Assembly (NCBI GenBank): GCA_965240325.2
Contig: OZ251234.1
Coordinates: 682,001 to 746,000, forward strand
Reading direction: 5' to 3'
DNA from: Rebecca billardiae RCC1528
Lineage: Eukaryota; Haptophyta
DNA length: 64,000 nucleotides
Part shown: positions 43,790-54,671 of the stretch, piece by piece
Numbering within the stretch: the first letter of the stretch is position 1
How the letters are laid out: the number at the start of each line of letters is the position of its first letter
Program-made: the position numbers and the translations under genes
Notes under the pieces: model-generated
What the model saw: the letters and a program-made list of their open reading frames with translations, nothing else
The model's database searches: none
Told to the model about the DNA's origin: nothing

Positions 43790-44680
43790 TACGGTGTACC
43801 ATGCACACAGCAGTACCATTGCCATACCGCATGCGCGCAGCAGTACCATACCATGCTCGCAGCTGAGTACCATACCATCATGCGCGCAGCAGTACGGCCA
43901 TCATGCGTGCAGCAGTACCATACTACCATGCGCACAGCAGTACCATACCATGTGCGCAGCAGTACCATACCATGCGCGCAGCAGTACCATACCATCATGC
44001 ACGCAGCAGTACCATACGACCATGCTTGCAGCGCAGTACCATACCATGCGTGCAGCAGTACCATCCCTACCATGCGTGCAGTAGTGCCATATGGTACTGC
44101 CGGCACACATGGTATGGACTATGGTACTGCTGGGCGCATGGTATCCATGGCACTCACATGGCATGGTATGGCACCGCTGTGCACATGGTATGGTACTGCT
44201 GCAAGCATGGTAGTATGGTACTGCTGCACGCATGATGGTATGGTACTGCTGCTCGCATGGTATGGTACTGCGGCGCGCATGGTATGGTACTGCTGCGCGC
44301 ACTGTAGTGTGGTACTGCTCGCTCGGTGTGCATGGTATATGGTACTGCATGGTATGTTATGGCCTACTGCTGCGCGCATGGTATGGTACTGCTGCATGCA
44401 TGGTAGGTACTGCTGCGCACATGATGGTATGGTACTGCTGCGCGCATGGTATGGTACTGCTGTGCGCATGATGGCGGTATGGTACTGCTGCACACATGGT
44501 GGTATGTACTGCTGCTGCGCGCATGGTATGGTACCGTGCCGCGCGGCATGGTATGATACTGCTGCACGCATGATGGTATGGTACTGGCGGTACTGCTGCG
44601 CGCATGGTATGGCACTGCTGTGCGCATGGTATGGTACTGCTGCGTGCATGGTATGGTACTGCTGCACGCAAGAAACAAGC
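43790..44680. repeat. 22-bp minisatellite, palindromic block 2
   Basis: From 43790 to about 44090 the unit is in reverse orientation (GCAGCAGTACCATACCATGC); from about 44090 to 44680 it is in forward orientation (GCATGGTATGGTACTGCTGC). The block as a whole is therefore a large imperfect palindrome centred near 44090. Confidence 0.9.
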
Positions 44681-45240
44681 GCGCAGGTGGCGGGACGGCC
44701 AAGCAAGCAGACGCAAGCGCGCAGGAGTGGTGGGAGAAGCAAGCGCGCAGGTGGTGGGAGTGCTCGCAGGTGGTGGGAGAAGCAAGAACCAGCAGCTCGA
44801 AGCAGCAGGCACTCCGATGCGGCACCTCCCGAAGCTGCTGCATCCTTCTGACCGCCCGCGGTTTGCCACGAAGCGTCCGCAGACTCGGCGAGCCGCACGC
44901 GCACGCGGTGCGCGCAGCGGTCATGGCGCTGGGTCCGGCGAGCAGCCGGGGTGAGGTTCAGGTACGAGGGGCGCACACTATTCCGCATGCGCCTTGGCAC
45001 CGACCACGCGCCGCATCCACTGGGAGATCTGCGGCCGCAAGAAGCGCGCGCCTTGGCGAGGGCGCCACGAAGCATCCGGTAGACCCGCCTGCGCAGTGCT
45101 TCCGCACCGCCGGCCGGGGCGGTCCGGCACTGCTTGCTTGGTGTTTGTCCGGCTTCCTCAGCTCATACATCATCAGTCCTCACTCCTTCACCGCGATCAC
45201 TGCGCACCGATCTCATGAAGGGAGCGAGCAACTGATGTAA
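44668..45240 (+). repeat. Duplicated segment downstream of minisatellite, copy 2
   Basis: Matches 43105-43680. Minisatellite block plus this segment was duplicated as one unit, since both copies have the same array-to-segment junction. Confidence 0.85.
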
Positions 45241-45775
45241 GCACCTTCACGGGTCCTGCTCTCTTGCCGAACCGTGGCGGTCCGGCACTGCTTGCTTGGT
45301 GTTTGTCCGGCTTCCTCAGCTCATACATCATCAGTCCTCACTCCTTCACCGATCACTGCGCACCGATCTCATGAAGGCAGCGAGCAACTGATGTAAGCAC
45401 CTTCACGGGTGTAAGCACCTTCACGGGTCCTTGCTCTCTTGCCGTGAACCGTGGCGGTCCGGCACTGCTTGCTTGGTGTTTGTCCGGCTTCCTCAGCTCA
45501 TACATCATCAGTCCTCACTCCTTCACCGCGATCACTGCGCACCGATCTCATGAAGGGAGCGAGCAACTGATGTAAGCACCTTCACGGGTCCTGCTCTCTT
45601 GCCGAACCGTGGCGGTCCGGCACTGCTTGCTTGGTGTTTGTCCGGCTTCCTCAGCTCATACATCATCAGTCCTCACTCCTTCACCGATCACTGCGCACCG
45701 ATCTCATGAAGGGAGCGAGCAACGGAGGAAGCTGAAGCACCTTCACAGGTCCTTGCTCTCTTGCCGAACCGTGAG
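45120..45775 (+). repeat. Tandem array of about 155-177-bp units
   Basis: The start GGTCCGGCACTGCTTGCTTGG recurs at about 45120, 45279, 45456 and 45611. Units contain CTCATACATCATCAGTCCTC and CACCTTCACGGGTCC; the third spacing is longer because GTAAGCACCTTCACGGGT is itself doubled. The last unit matches the end of the 43105-43770 segment best. Confidence 0.85.
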
Positions 45776-45830
45776 GAACGAGCCGGTGGAGCAAGGGCGG
45801 TCAGGGCTGCTAACTCCCAGTGCCGCGAGT

Positions 45831-46206
45831 GAGAGGAGGTTGGGTATCGATCAACTCGTGCGCCCTCGCGGCGCAGCGGCTATGTCTCCTGGGGCGCCGC
45901 CCTGGAGGGCGCGTGGGGTGCGCACGCCGCGTGCTCCTGCGCCCGCGGCAGCGGGCGCGGACACGGCGCGCGTGGTTGGTCGCATGCTAGACAGCACGTA
46001 GTACCCCCCCACGCCGCGCGCCGCGCTCGCCGGCGCCCTCGCCGTGCCTCAGGCCAGCCCGCGCCCGCGCGCCGCACCAAGATCCAGTTGTAGCCACGCG
46101 CCAGCCGCCGGCGCGCGCGCGGTGTGCGGTGCGGTCGGCGCGGGGCGGGCGCGCGCCCGGGGCGAGGCTCGTGTACGATCGGCGCGCGCCATGCCGCCAC
46201 GCGTCG
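45831..46206. repeat. IR-D left arm
   Basis: Reverse complement of 46506-46848. Outer boundary GAGAGGAGGTTGGGTATCGATC; a block of about 40 bases after it is absent from the right arm. Confidence 0.85.
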
Positions 46207-46505
46207 CCGAACACGAGCTTGATCACGTTCCACGCGGCTGCTGATGGGTGCTCGTCGAGCATTCCTCAGCCATCAGAAATGAGCTTGGACAAGCGGCTGT
46301 GAGCGCGTCAGTGCGAGGAATGCGACGACTTGGGGACTCTTGCGCCATCATAGGATGCCAATCGTTCACACATCAGTGGTCTGCGCATGTCTATCGCGCT
46401 TCGCTGCCTTCCCGTGATCGTCTCAACATGAGCATTTTCAAACTTGGCCAATGCACACTCGACAGCATGAAAACGCGTGCGCCGACCCATGCGGGCGCCA
46501 GCGTG

Positions 46506-46848
46506 GCGGCGCGTGGCGGCATGGCGCGCGCCGATCGTACACGAGCCTCGCCCCGGGCGCGCGCCCGCCCCGCGCCGACCGCACCGCGCACCGCGCGCGC
46601 GCTGGCGGCTGGCGCGTGGCCACGGCTGGCTCTTGGTGCGGCGCGCGGGCGCGGGCTGGCCTGAGGCACGGCGAGGGCGCCGGCGAGCGCGGCGCGCGGC
46701 GTGGGAGGGCACTACGTGCTGTCTAGCATGCGACCAACCACGCGCGCCGTGTCCGCGCCCGCTGCCGCGGGCGCAGGAGCACGCGGCGTGCGCACCCCAC
46801 GCGCCCTCCAGGGCGGCGCCCCAGGAGATCGATACCCAACCTCCTCTC
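46506..46848. repeat. IR-D right arm
   Basis: Mirrors 45831-46206 with a 300-base unique spacer (46207-46505). Open frames in both arms on both strands are shadows of the GC-rich repeat. Confidence 0.85.
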
Positions 46849-47159
46849 ACCGGCGCGGCAGAGTTCGCAGCCCTTGCGAGGAGGGATCCGACACTCCGGA
46901 CCCTTGATCCGACCTTAGAATCATCATCATCACTACATCTCTTGCTGTTCCCGGGGACGTAGCTGGGGGAGTTGACTGACAGATTGCACGAAAAACCGTT
47001 GGCGGCCCCAATTGGGATCTGACTAAACTGTATTCCTCGGGATACCTATTGGAAGGCCATCAACCTTGTAAGAATCACCGGACTTCGCGTGTCCTACCGG
47101 AAAACTCGCTCCGCTCGCATGCTTGTTCTTACAGAACAACCAATGCGAGCGGGGCTCGC

Positions 47160-47760
47160 GATTAATGGCGCACGGCCCCCCCGAAAGGTCTGAGCGTGAG
47201 CGAAAGCCGGGGGGGGCGGCGCACGTGCTCCGCAAAATCAAAAAAGAGGACGCGCAGGATTTGGGGGATTTTTGTAGGTGGATTTAGGTGTGAAATCCGC
47301 ATTTGACTCGATATCGCTGCTCATGATTGCGTTTGTACTGCTCCTTAATCCTTGGATAGTAAGTAATAGAAGAAATCGGAATCAAATAGGACGAAGTCAT
47401 CTCTGATACCTTTCTGATAGTCAAGATTCATATGGTATTGCGCGGGTAGCTTGAATCGACGTTCCCGCGCGCCCTTGTATCATACGGTTATCAAGCTACA
47501 CTTGCTGATATACTTTTGGTCATCTACTGATACGACGTCAATGCGGGTGGCAATCCATTAAGTTGGGTCGGCTTTTATGTCGCTTGAATTAAAGTATTAT
47601 GCCGGCATATGAAGTCATGAACCGTCAGCTTCTTGATCAGTGGCGGGTTTAAGCCCCTTGATTACCCTTGATTCATACACGCGAGATGTCATTGCGCGGG
47701 ATCTTTGATTATTCTTTGAAGCGAAACGCCATTTTTTTAAACTGCCGCACTTAGGGACAA
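47160..47760 (-). repeat. AT-richer dispersed repeat family F, copy 2
   Basis: Inverted relative of 38780-39480. Here the sequence continues past GCGCCAT into TTAATCGCGAGCCCC, so it shows the state before the retroelement tail inserted in copy 1. It stops abruptly where the NACHT/WD40 pseudogene starts. Confidence 0.65.
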
Positions 47761-47781
47761 GGGTGGTCGAAAAATACCCAG

Positions 47782-49160
47782 GTGCTTGGCGGGTGCGCGA
47801 CGCGGCTCGCGCAGCTGGGCGTGCCCGCGCTGCAGCTCGGCGGGCTCTCGGCGGCGGACGCGGAGGCGGTGGTGCGAGGCCGGCTCGGCGCGGCGGGGCG
47901 CACGCTCGACGCGCGGCAGGCCGAGGCGGTGCGCTCGGCACTCGGAGAGGCGCCGAGCGCGCTGCACGCCGTGCTGCTCGCCGACGCGGCGGCGGAGTGG
48001 CGCTCGGGCGAGCCGCCGCCCGCGCACCTGCCCGCCGACGCGCGCGCCGCCGTCGCCGCCACCTTCGAGCGCGTCGAGCGGCTGCACGGCGCGATGCTCG
48101 TGCGGCGCGCTTGCGGCGCCATCTGCGCGTCGCGCCGCGGCCTCTCGAGTGCCGAGCTGGAGGAGGCTCGCTCTCTCTGCACGAGGACGTGCTGGCGTCC
48201 GTGTTCGAGTTCTGGGTGCCGGCGGTGGTGCGGCTGCCCGTGTGGCTCGCCGTGCGCGACGCGCTCGGCTCGCTGCTCGCCGGCGGCGACGGCCCTTTGC
48301 GCTGGTACCACCGTCATCAGGTGGCCGAGGCGGCGGCGGCACGATACGCCCGCGCGGCCGACGCGCACGCGCTCGCGGATTTCTGGGCTGGCACGTGGGC
48401 GGGCGAGGCCGCCAAACCGCTGCGCCACCCGAAGGCCACCGGCGGCGAGGACGGGCGGCGGCGCGTCGCGCCGCAGCCCCTGCTCCTCTCTGCCGCGCGC
48501 CTCGGCCTTCGCCGGCCGCGACGCCGCCGTGCTCAATGTGCGCCGGTGCGAGGAGCTAGTGCAAGCGCTGCTCGCGGCCGGGCGCGCGGCCGACGCGGCG
48601 CGCGAGCTCACCGACGCGGGCGCGGACGGGTGGGAGGCGCGCGCGCGGCACGGCCTCGAGACCGAGTACGTGCGCGACCTCGCGGACACGGCCGCGGCGG
48701 CGGCGAGCCGGGCGCGGCCGCGCGCGCGGAGGCTGCGGCGCTGCGCGCGCGCGTCGCGGACTGGCTGCAGCTTGCGCGGCTGAGCGCCTCCGCCGCCGCC
48801 ACGGCGCCGGGCCGCTGCCTCGCGCTGTGCCTCGAGCAGCCGGTTGGCTCGGCGCCGCACGAGTCCGCGTGGGCGCGGCGCGCGCCGCGCGCCGCGCACC
48901 CGGCCGCCCGCGCCAGCTGGGCGCGCGGGCGCGAGCACTGCGCGCGAGCGCCCCTGCTCGCCGCGCGCGGGCCGTGCGAGGCTGTGCTGCTAGCGCACGC
49001 CGGCTGGGTGGAGGCGGTCGCACTCTCGGCCGACGGGCGCGTCGCGGCGAGCGCGGGCGACGACAGCGACGCGGTCGTGCGGCTGTGGGCGTGGGACACC
49101 GCCGAGTCAGAGTGCGTGCGCGCGCTCGAGGGGCACGCCGGCTGCGTGAAGACTGAATGA
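47782..49160 (+). pseudogene. NACHT-WD40 (STAND NTPase) gene fragment with frameshifts
   Basis: Conserved family blocks appear in order but in alternating frames: LSAADAEAVVRGRLGAAGR and AVAATFERVERLHGAMLVRR (about 47840-48110); LSLHEDVLASVFEFW, LPVWLAVRDALGSLLAGG and LRWYHRHQVAEAAAARY (48170-48350); NVRRCEELVQALLAAGRAAD (48535-48600); RVADWLQLARLSASAA (about 48750-48800); and a WD40 repeat HAGWVEAVALSADGRVAAS...VRLWAWD followed by the start of a second (GHAGCVKTE, then stop). In intact NPHP3/TEP1-like STAND proteins these follow a P-loop NACHT domain, which is absent here, and many WD40 repeats, of which only one and a bit remain. Frame changes near 48165, 48500 and 48720 lack clear splice sites, so a truncated pseudogene is the best reading. 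Confidence 0.6.
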
Positions 49161-49299
49161 AGAGCCGCGACACGGCGCAGCCCCCCGAGGCCGTCGATCG
49201 CGTCGATTACTCGCGCCCGCGCCTCCTGCACGGCGACGCGCCCGGGGCGCGCGCATCGTGATTCGGCGGTGAAGAACGCGACAACTACTAGACTCACAA

Positions 49300-49670
<371 letters not shown>

Positions 49671-49861
49671 CCAGGCCGAGCTAGCGCCGAGCCCGTTCAG
49701 CGCACGGGACCCACCGCCCGCCGCCGGCTGATGGCGAGAGCTGAAGACTCCCGTCCACTGCTGCGCACGCAAGGGCAGGAGTCTGACTGAGACACGCCTC
49801 GAGCTGACGGCGCGCATCGGCGGCCACGCCGACGTCGAGGCGTCCCCCGCATCGTTGTGCT

Positions 49862-50902
49862 TCAGCCGTGCGGTGGTGGCACGGGCGTCCCCTGCTCGAC
49901 CAGTGCGACTTGGCCGTCCCAGCCGCAGGTGGCCAGCACGCCTGGCCTGAAGAGCGCCCACTCGCCGCCCACGGCAAACTCGGTGTGGTGCGCGAAGAGG
50001 CCGAGCGCTGGGGCGATCGGCGGCGCGTCGATGTCCCACACCGCCGCAGTCATGTCGTACGAGCACGACAGCAACAGCCGCTCGTCGTGCGGCGAGAAGC
50101 GCACCCGCCGCACCGCGTACGTGTGCGGGCGCATCGTGCGCAGCGGCGCGCCTGGCTGGCGGAGGTCCCACAGCCGGATGCAGCGGTCCACCGAGCCGGT
50201 GGCGAGGATGCCCTCGCGGTACTTGTGCCAGTCGACGGTCAAGACCTCGCCGTCGTGCGGCGCAAGCACGCCAACGGGCGCGCGCTGCTCGAGGGACCAG
50301 ACGTGCGCAGCGCCGTCGCCCGATGCGCAGGCCAGCACACCAGGCACATGTGGCGACCAGCGCACGTCGTACGCGCACTGTGTGCCCGGAGCGCCGCCCG
50401 CCGACGGCGCCGGCGCGAACGTGCATACGTGCGCGATTCCCGCGTTGCTCACGGTCCACGCCTTCGCCGCGCCGTCCCAGGCGCACGAGGCCAGCGTGTC
50501 CTTGCGCAGAGAGCTCCAGTCGACGCCGTGCGCGTCCGCCTCGTGCGCGTGCACGACCTCGAGCGGGCGCGGCCCGTGGCTTTCGACCAGCCTGAGGTCC
50601 CACAGCTTGAGCGACCCGTCGCCGCACGCGCTGATCAGCTGGTGCTCGTCCAGCTCGCTCCACGCGCAGTCGTACACGCCGTCGTTGGTGAGCATCCTGT
50701 GCCGCGGCACCAGCGCGGGAGGCGCGCCGGCCGGCCCGGGCCGTATCTCGAAGACGTGCTGTGCTCCGTTGCCGACGATGCCAAAGTTCGCCGCCGCTGC
50801 AACTGCGAGCCGCGAGTCGTCGAAGGGGCTGAAGCAGAGCGAGCATCCCGCGAAGCCTTCCAGGCCGGCGGTGGCGATCGGCGGCCGAGCGCGTGCCGCC
50901 AT
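49862..50902 (-). CDS. PEX7: Peroxin-7, PTS2 receptor (WD40 propeller), single exon
   Basis: 346 residues from ATG at 50902; the frame extends 32 codons upstream but those codons are transposon-end sequence. The N-terminus (TAGLEGFAGCSLCFSPFDDSRLAVAAAANFGIVGNG) matches the conserved PEX7 start, and WD40 repeats follow with GVYDCAWSELDEHQLISACG/LKLWDL, GVDWSSLRKDTLASCAWDG, YDVRWSPHVPGVLACASGDG, LTVDWHKYREGILATGSVDR/IRLWDL, VRRVRFSPHDERLLLSCSYD and a final blade ending GVLATCGWDGQVALVEQG. Length and repeat number fit the family. PEX7 binds the N-terminal PTS2 signal of matrix proteins in the cytosol and delivers them, with a PEX5 or PEX20-type co-receptor, to the peroxisome. No introns and no disrupted blade, so probably functional. 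A transposon end lies only 23-73 bases upstream of the ATG. Confidence 0.95.
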   Translation of the reverse strand: MAARARPPIATAGLEGFAGCSLCFSPFDDSRLAVAAAANFGIVGNGAQHVFEIRPGPAGAPPALVPRHRMLTNDGVYDCAWSELDEHQLISACGDGSLKLWDLRLVESHGPRPLEVVHAHEADAHGVDWSSLRKDTLASCAWDGAAKAWTVSNAGIAHVCTFAPAPSAGGAPGTQCAYDVRWSPHVPGVLACASGDGAAHVWSLEQRAPVGVLAPHDGEVLTVDWHKYREGILATGSVDRCIRLWDLRQPGAPLRTMRPHTYAVRRVRFSPHDERLLLSCSYDMTAAVWDIDAPPIAPALGLFAHHTEFAVGGEWALFRPGVLATCGWDGQVALVEQGTPVPPPHG

Positions 50903-50924
50903 CGCGGGACGCACTTGCTTGCTG

Positions 50925-50975
50925 TACAGTTTACTAAGAATAAGAGACGCACACAGCTCAGGCAGGCGAGATTTT
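50925..50975 (-). mobile_element. Solo end of small TIR element in the PEX7 5' flank
   Basis: Reads TACAGTTTACTAAGAATAAG and continues GAGACGCACACAGCTCAGGC, identical to one end of the element at 54672-54922. The rest of the element is absent. Because it is 23 bases from the ATG it must be in the leader or core promoter. Confidence 0.75.
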
Positions 50976-52828
50976 ACACAATTTATTCTGGTGAACACAG
51001 CTTATTTAAACAATTTTAATTCGTGACAAAGCCCTGGGAGACCCAGCTCCGACCCCCTTTAATTGTGTGTCCAATACTGCTGTCCCAAGTAATACCGGAG
51101 TAGGAATACGAACAATGGGTCCTCAAACGTTTTTTGATTAGGCACGCCTCGGGAATCGAGAACGCATGTCGTCACCTTTTTGAGCGCGCGCCATAGGGAT
51201 GTCGTTGCGATTCCCACCTATTTGTTGACGCTTTTCTACGACCATCCGCTCCCCAAGCAGGTCGAGGAACCGCGACGCACGAGTGCGTGCGCCGCCGCGC
51301 CGCGTGCGCTCGGCACACACGATTGAGTATGACGGACGAGCGCGCGCCACTGCAGGAGGCGAATAATAAGGCCGCGCGCGACACGCAGATAGCGCTCAGC
51401 CGGCGTGGCTCGACGACGCTGCCGGCACTCGCGCTCGCACACATGCGCGCGACGAGGATGGCAGCTGTCCGCGGGCCTCCGCCGAACCCAGCGCCAGATG
51501 CCATCGTCGGCGTCGCGAGGAACTGCGCCAATCTGGCGGAGATCCAGCGGCACGTGGCGGCGATCAAGCAGCCGCAACCGCATCAGATGACGTGCACGAA
51601 CGGGCTCATGGAGAAGCTCGTACCACAAGCCTACCATAAGCCACCCGCTCGCCGACTTGCCCGACTACTACTCGCCCTGGCTCGTCCGTCACCCGCGCCG
51701 CCCGCGGCTCGCGGCGCCATCGCGGAGGTGCGTGCCCGCCGGCGCGAGCTGCACAACACAGCATGCACACCGACGCCGCGAGCCGTTGTACCACGTCGTG
51801 CCCGACGGGCCGTGCTCAGCGACGGCTGGCAGGAGTCTACGCTGGCCGAGTCGGTTGTGCCCTGCGGCCTGCCGGCCTGCGCCGCTCGCCCCGCGCCTGC
51901 AGTCGCCCCGCGCCTGCAGACCGGTGGGCCATCCGCGGTGCGTGCCGTTGCCGTGCCGTCGTGCCCGAGCGGCCGTGCGCAGCGACGACTGCATCGACGC
52001 GCGCCTCGCCGTGCGCCTCGGTGGGCCTTGCAGAACCGTGCAGAAGTGCCGCGCTGCCGCGCCTGACTTAATCGCACGCGCGACGGTGGCGCGCCACCGG
52101 ATGATACCGTTCTACAGCGCTGAACTACGGCCAACTCGTCCCATCGTCGTCGGGTCTGCCGGCAATGGGAAGCTTCTCCGTCGCGTCCTAGACGCGCTGT
52201 GTTCGACCAGCCCCACCGGGACAAGGCCGCCAGGCCCCCGCTGTTTACTATGAAAAGTCGATGACGGGTAGCCGTTCCCGAATCGCAGGCGTAATTCAGC
52301 GGCTCTGAACGCACACGCCATATGAGGAGACGGAATCGGGGTAGGGTAGGACCTAGTCAGGGCCAACCGCTGAGCCGCAATGAACGCCGGGAAAGTTACC
52401 CGCTGCGCAACGCGAATGCGCTCTCAACTTCACGCGACTGGCTTGCGCTACCCGAGATCGGACCTGATCGCTGCAGAAGGCGTTTGGAGATCGCAGCTCG
52501 CGCGCTGGGCGACAGGTTTTCGCATCTCCACTGTATCTCCTCCCCCGGACGTGCTGTACCTGGTACCCTTGACTCATTCTATGATTTAACGACACAAGGT
52601 ACAGTTTACTATGTTTTAACGTGCACACTTGGTTAAGGCGTGATTGACGCCATCCAACACTGCACAAAGACACCGCCACAAAACAGACCGGCGCAGGTCT
52701 GCAGGTGAGGGGCCGGCGCGTTGCCGCACCTCATCGAGGCGGCCATTGCAGCAAGCGGCCGCCCCGCGCTCGGAGGCACGCGCTCGGGAGCGCGCTCTGA
52801 CACCACACGGGGAGGGTGCTGCACCTGG
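50976..52828. other. No gene recognised
   Basis: A plus-strand frame at 51287-52066 starts protein-like (MTDERAPLQEANNKAARDTQ, MEKLVPQAYHK) but has no known domain. A short TACAGTTTACTATGTTTTAAC at about 52599 resembles the outermost bases of the TIR family. Confidence 0.4.
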
Positions 52829-53977
52829 ATGTTGTATCCCAGCCACCTCGAGAGTGCAGCCGCGCCAAACACCTGCCTGCGCTGTACTGGTACGGGTGGC
52901 TCCGCCCAAAGAAATTCCGCCCGGGCCCGTCGCGTGGCCATCGATCGCCGATGCGGCCTACTACATGGTAAACTCACCCTCGAGAGACGACCTGGGTTTT
53001 GCAGGCAAGTCGTGTGCACCACCTCCAGAACCGCCTTACTGATCGTCGCGGCACTCGCGGTCTGTCGCGGCCAGCCCTCGCAGCTACGTACACAAAACGG
53101 TGACTATGCGGCCCCGAGCGAATGTGCGGAGCTCTCGGCGCTCTTCGAGCGCGACGGCCGGGTGCGCCATTTCGAATCGCTCTTCTGCATGACGAACCAG
53201 ACGGTTGCGTCGCTCTACCGCCCATTCGCAGCTCACGCGGTCGAGTGGAATATCCTCGGGCGAGATCGCGCGTGGTATTCCGTGCTTACGAAATTTCCGC
53301 AAACGAAGACCATCTCGGAGGACGATAAGCGTCGCTTCTACAAGACGGGCAGCAACCACGCCAAGAACGTCTTTCGAGAGCTGCAGCTTCGTGAAGACGG
53401 TCCCAAGCACCTGAACGTGCTGGACTTTGGCTGCGGACTGGGTCGCCTGGCCTTTGCGTTCGCGCATCTAAACGCTGTCCGCCGGGTGGCCTGTGTCGAC
53501 CAATCCGTCAACCACCTCCGCATCGCCAAGGAGGAGTGGCAGGCACGGAAGCGCCCCGTGGACGGCGACGTGGAGTTCGTGCTCAGTGACGTGGACTTGC
53601 TTCGAGCCGTGCATGGGCAGCGGTCCGACGTGGTGCACTCGGTCATTGTGCTGCAGCACATGGTCGCACCGTTGCAGGCCGCGTACATGGAGCAGCTGTG
53701 CGACGTGCTAGCGCCGGGTGGCGTTGCTTGGTTTCAAATCCCGTCATCTGATCGCCTGGGCAACACTCCCTCGAAGAGCCCCCTGCGGGGCCCGTGTGAC
53801 ATCGACGGCTCGATCGCGCGCGGCAATCTGCAAATGCACTACACACCCGCAGAGGAGATCGTGCGGCTGATCTTGCGGCGGGGCTGCACGGCTCACACCA
53901 CGGATACTGGCAACAGGTGGGTGGGTGGCAAGCATCACAGCACGGTGGTGCATATCCGCAAGCCGCGGACGGGCTAG
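52829..53977 (+). CDS. Class I SAM-dependent methyltransferase (Methyltransf_11/25 type)
   Basis: The methyltransferase core is clear: HLNVLDFGCGLGRLAFAFAH (motif I, GxGxG-like, about 53410-53465), VACVDQSVNHLRIA (acidic end of strand 2), VEFVLSDVDLL (motif II), SDVVHSVIVLQHM (motif III region) and LAPGGVAWFQIPSSD (post-motif III). The start is uncertain: 52829 is the first in-frame ATG, but a better secretory leader (TALLIVAALAVC) begins at about 53025, so an upstream small exon is possible (candidate acceptor CTCCAG before 53023). Mature protein begins around GQPSQLRTQ. Substrate unknown; a luminal glycan or small-molecule methyltransferase is inferred from the leader. Distance and sequence show it is not related to the FkbM enzyme at 18581 beyond the fold. 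Confidence 0.7.
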   Translation: MLYPSHLESAAAPNTCLRCTGTGGSAQRNSARARRVAIDRRCGLLHGKLTLERRPGFCRQVVCTTSRTALLIVAALAVCRGQPSQLRTQNGDYAAPSECAELSALFERDGRVRHFESLFCMTNQTVASLYRPFAAHAVEWNILGRDRAWYSVLTKFPQTKTISEDDKRRFYKTGSNHAKNVFRELQLREDGPKHLNVLDFGCGLGRLAFAFAHLNAVRRVACVDQSVNHLRIAKEEWQARKRPVDGDVEFVLSDVDLLRAVHGQRSDVVHSVIVLQHMVAPLQAAYMEQLCDVLAPGGVAWFQIPSSDRLGNTPSKSPLRGPCDIDGSIARGNLQMHYTPAEEIVRLILRRGCTAHTTDTGNRWVGGKHHSTVVHIRKPRTG

Positions 53978-54544
53978 TAGTGCGCCGCCAGTGATATTCG
54001 CGCGTGTCGCTCGCCCTGCTCCGTTATATATATATGTTAATAGCTACAGGCGGTCCCCGCCAACAATATTGTAGTTCGGACACTACTGTCGTCTACTGAT
54101 TTTTGCTGATGATGACTACGGCTGCTGACGATGAGATGGGCCAGAGGCTCATCACAGCAGTAGCGCCATGGACCTTACTCCTCGGATGACGACAGACAGG
54201 ATGTGGATTGTCATTGTGGTTCAGGTTGCAGCGACTGCGAGCGGCGCGCCGTCAGCTGTGTTATGGTCAGGGCTAGCTGGCCGTTGGATGAGTAACTAGC
54301 AGTGAGTACAGACTCTCCGAACCCGGACCGTAGCGGTTCAGGAAAGTTCCTGAGAAGAGGTCTGAATAATAGCGGTAATACGGTCGTTTATAATAGCTCA
54401 TAATTACCAGTAAGGTACTCTGGTTCATGCGCCTATGAGCTAAAATATATATGATCAGTGGTTCATCAGATATCCAATATCAACGCCTTGAATCTGGTTT
54501 GCAATCTCAACCAGAAAACAATACCTACGTCAGCTACGGGTATT
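53978..54544. other. No gene recognised
   Basis: AT-richer intergenic sequence with a short (TA)n at about 54026 and no coding frame of interest. Confidence 0.5.
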
Positions 54545-54671
54545 TGCAACTGCGAGCCGCGAGTCGTCGAAGGGGCTGAAGCAGAGCGAGCATCCCGCGA
54601 AGCCTTCCAGGCCGGCGGTGGCGATCGGCGGCCGAGCGCGTGCCGCCATCGCGGGACGCACTTGCTTGCTG
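54545..54671 (-). pseudogene. PEX7 5'-end fragment (duplicate of about 50797-50924)
   Basis: Essentially identical to the first 35 or so codons of PEX7 plus its short leader, same strand, and joined to the same transposon end as in the real gene. The fragment stops inside the first WD40 region (at GCAACTGCGAGCC), so it cannot make a receptor. Near identity implies a recent copy. Confidence 0.9.

Noticed and set aside
42724-44954. Long frames reading MVWYCCAHGMVLLRAWYGTA and similar
   Set aside because: Translations of the 22-bp minisatellite; open only because unit length and phase avoid stops.
47751-48938. Minus-strand 395-codon Ala/Arg/Ser frame
   Set aside because: Antisense to the recognisable NACHT/WD40 blocks; no similarity of its own.
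50903-50998. Upstream extension of PEX7 by 32 codons
   Set aside because: The extra codons are transposon-end sequence also found at 2316-2366 and 54672-54922; the PEX7 family N-terminus starts after the ATG at 50902.
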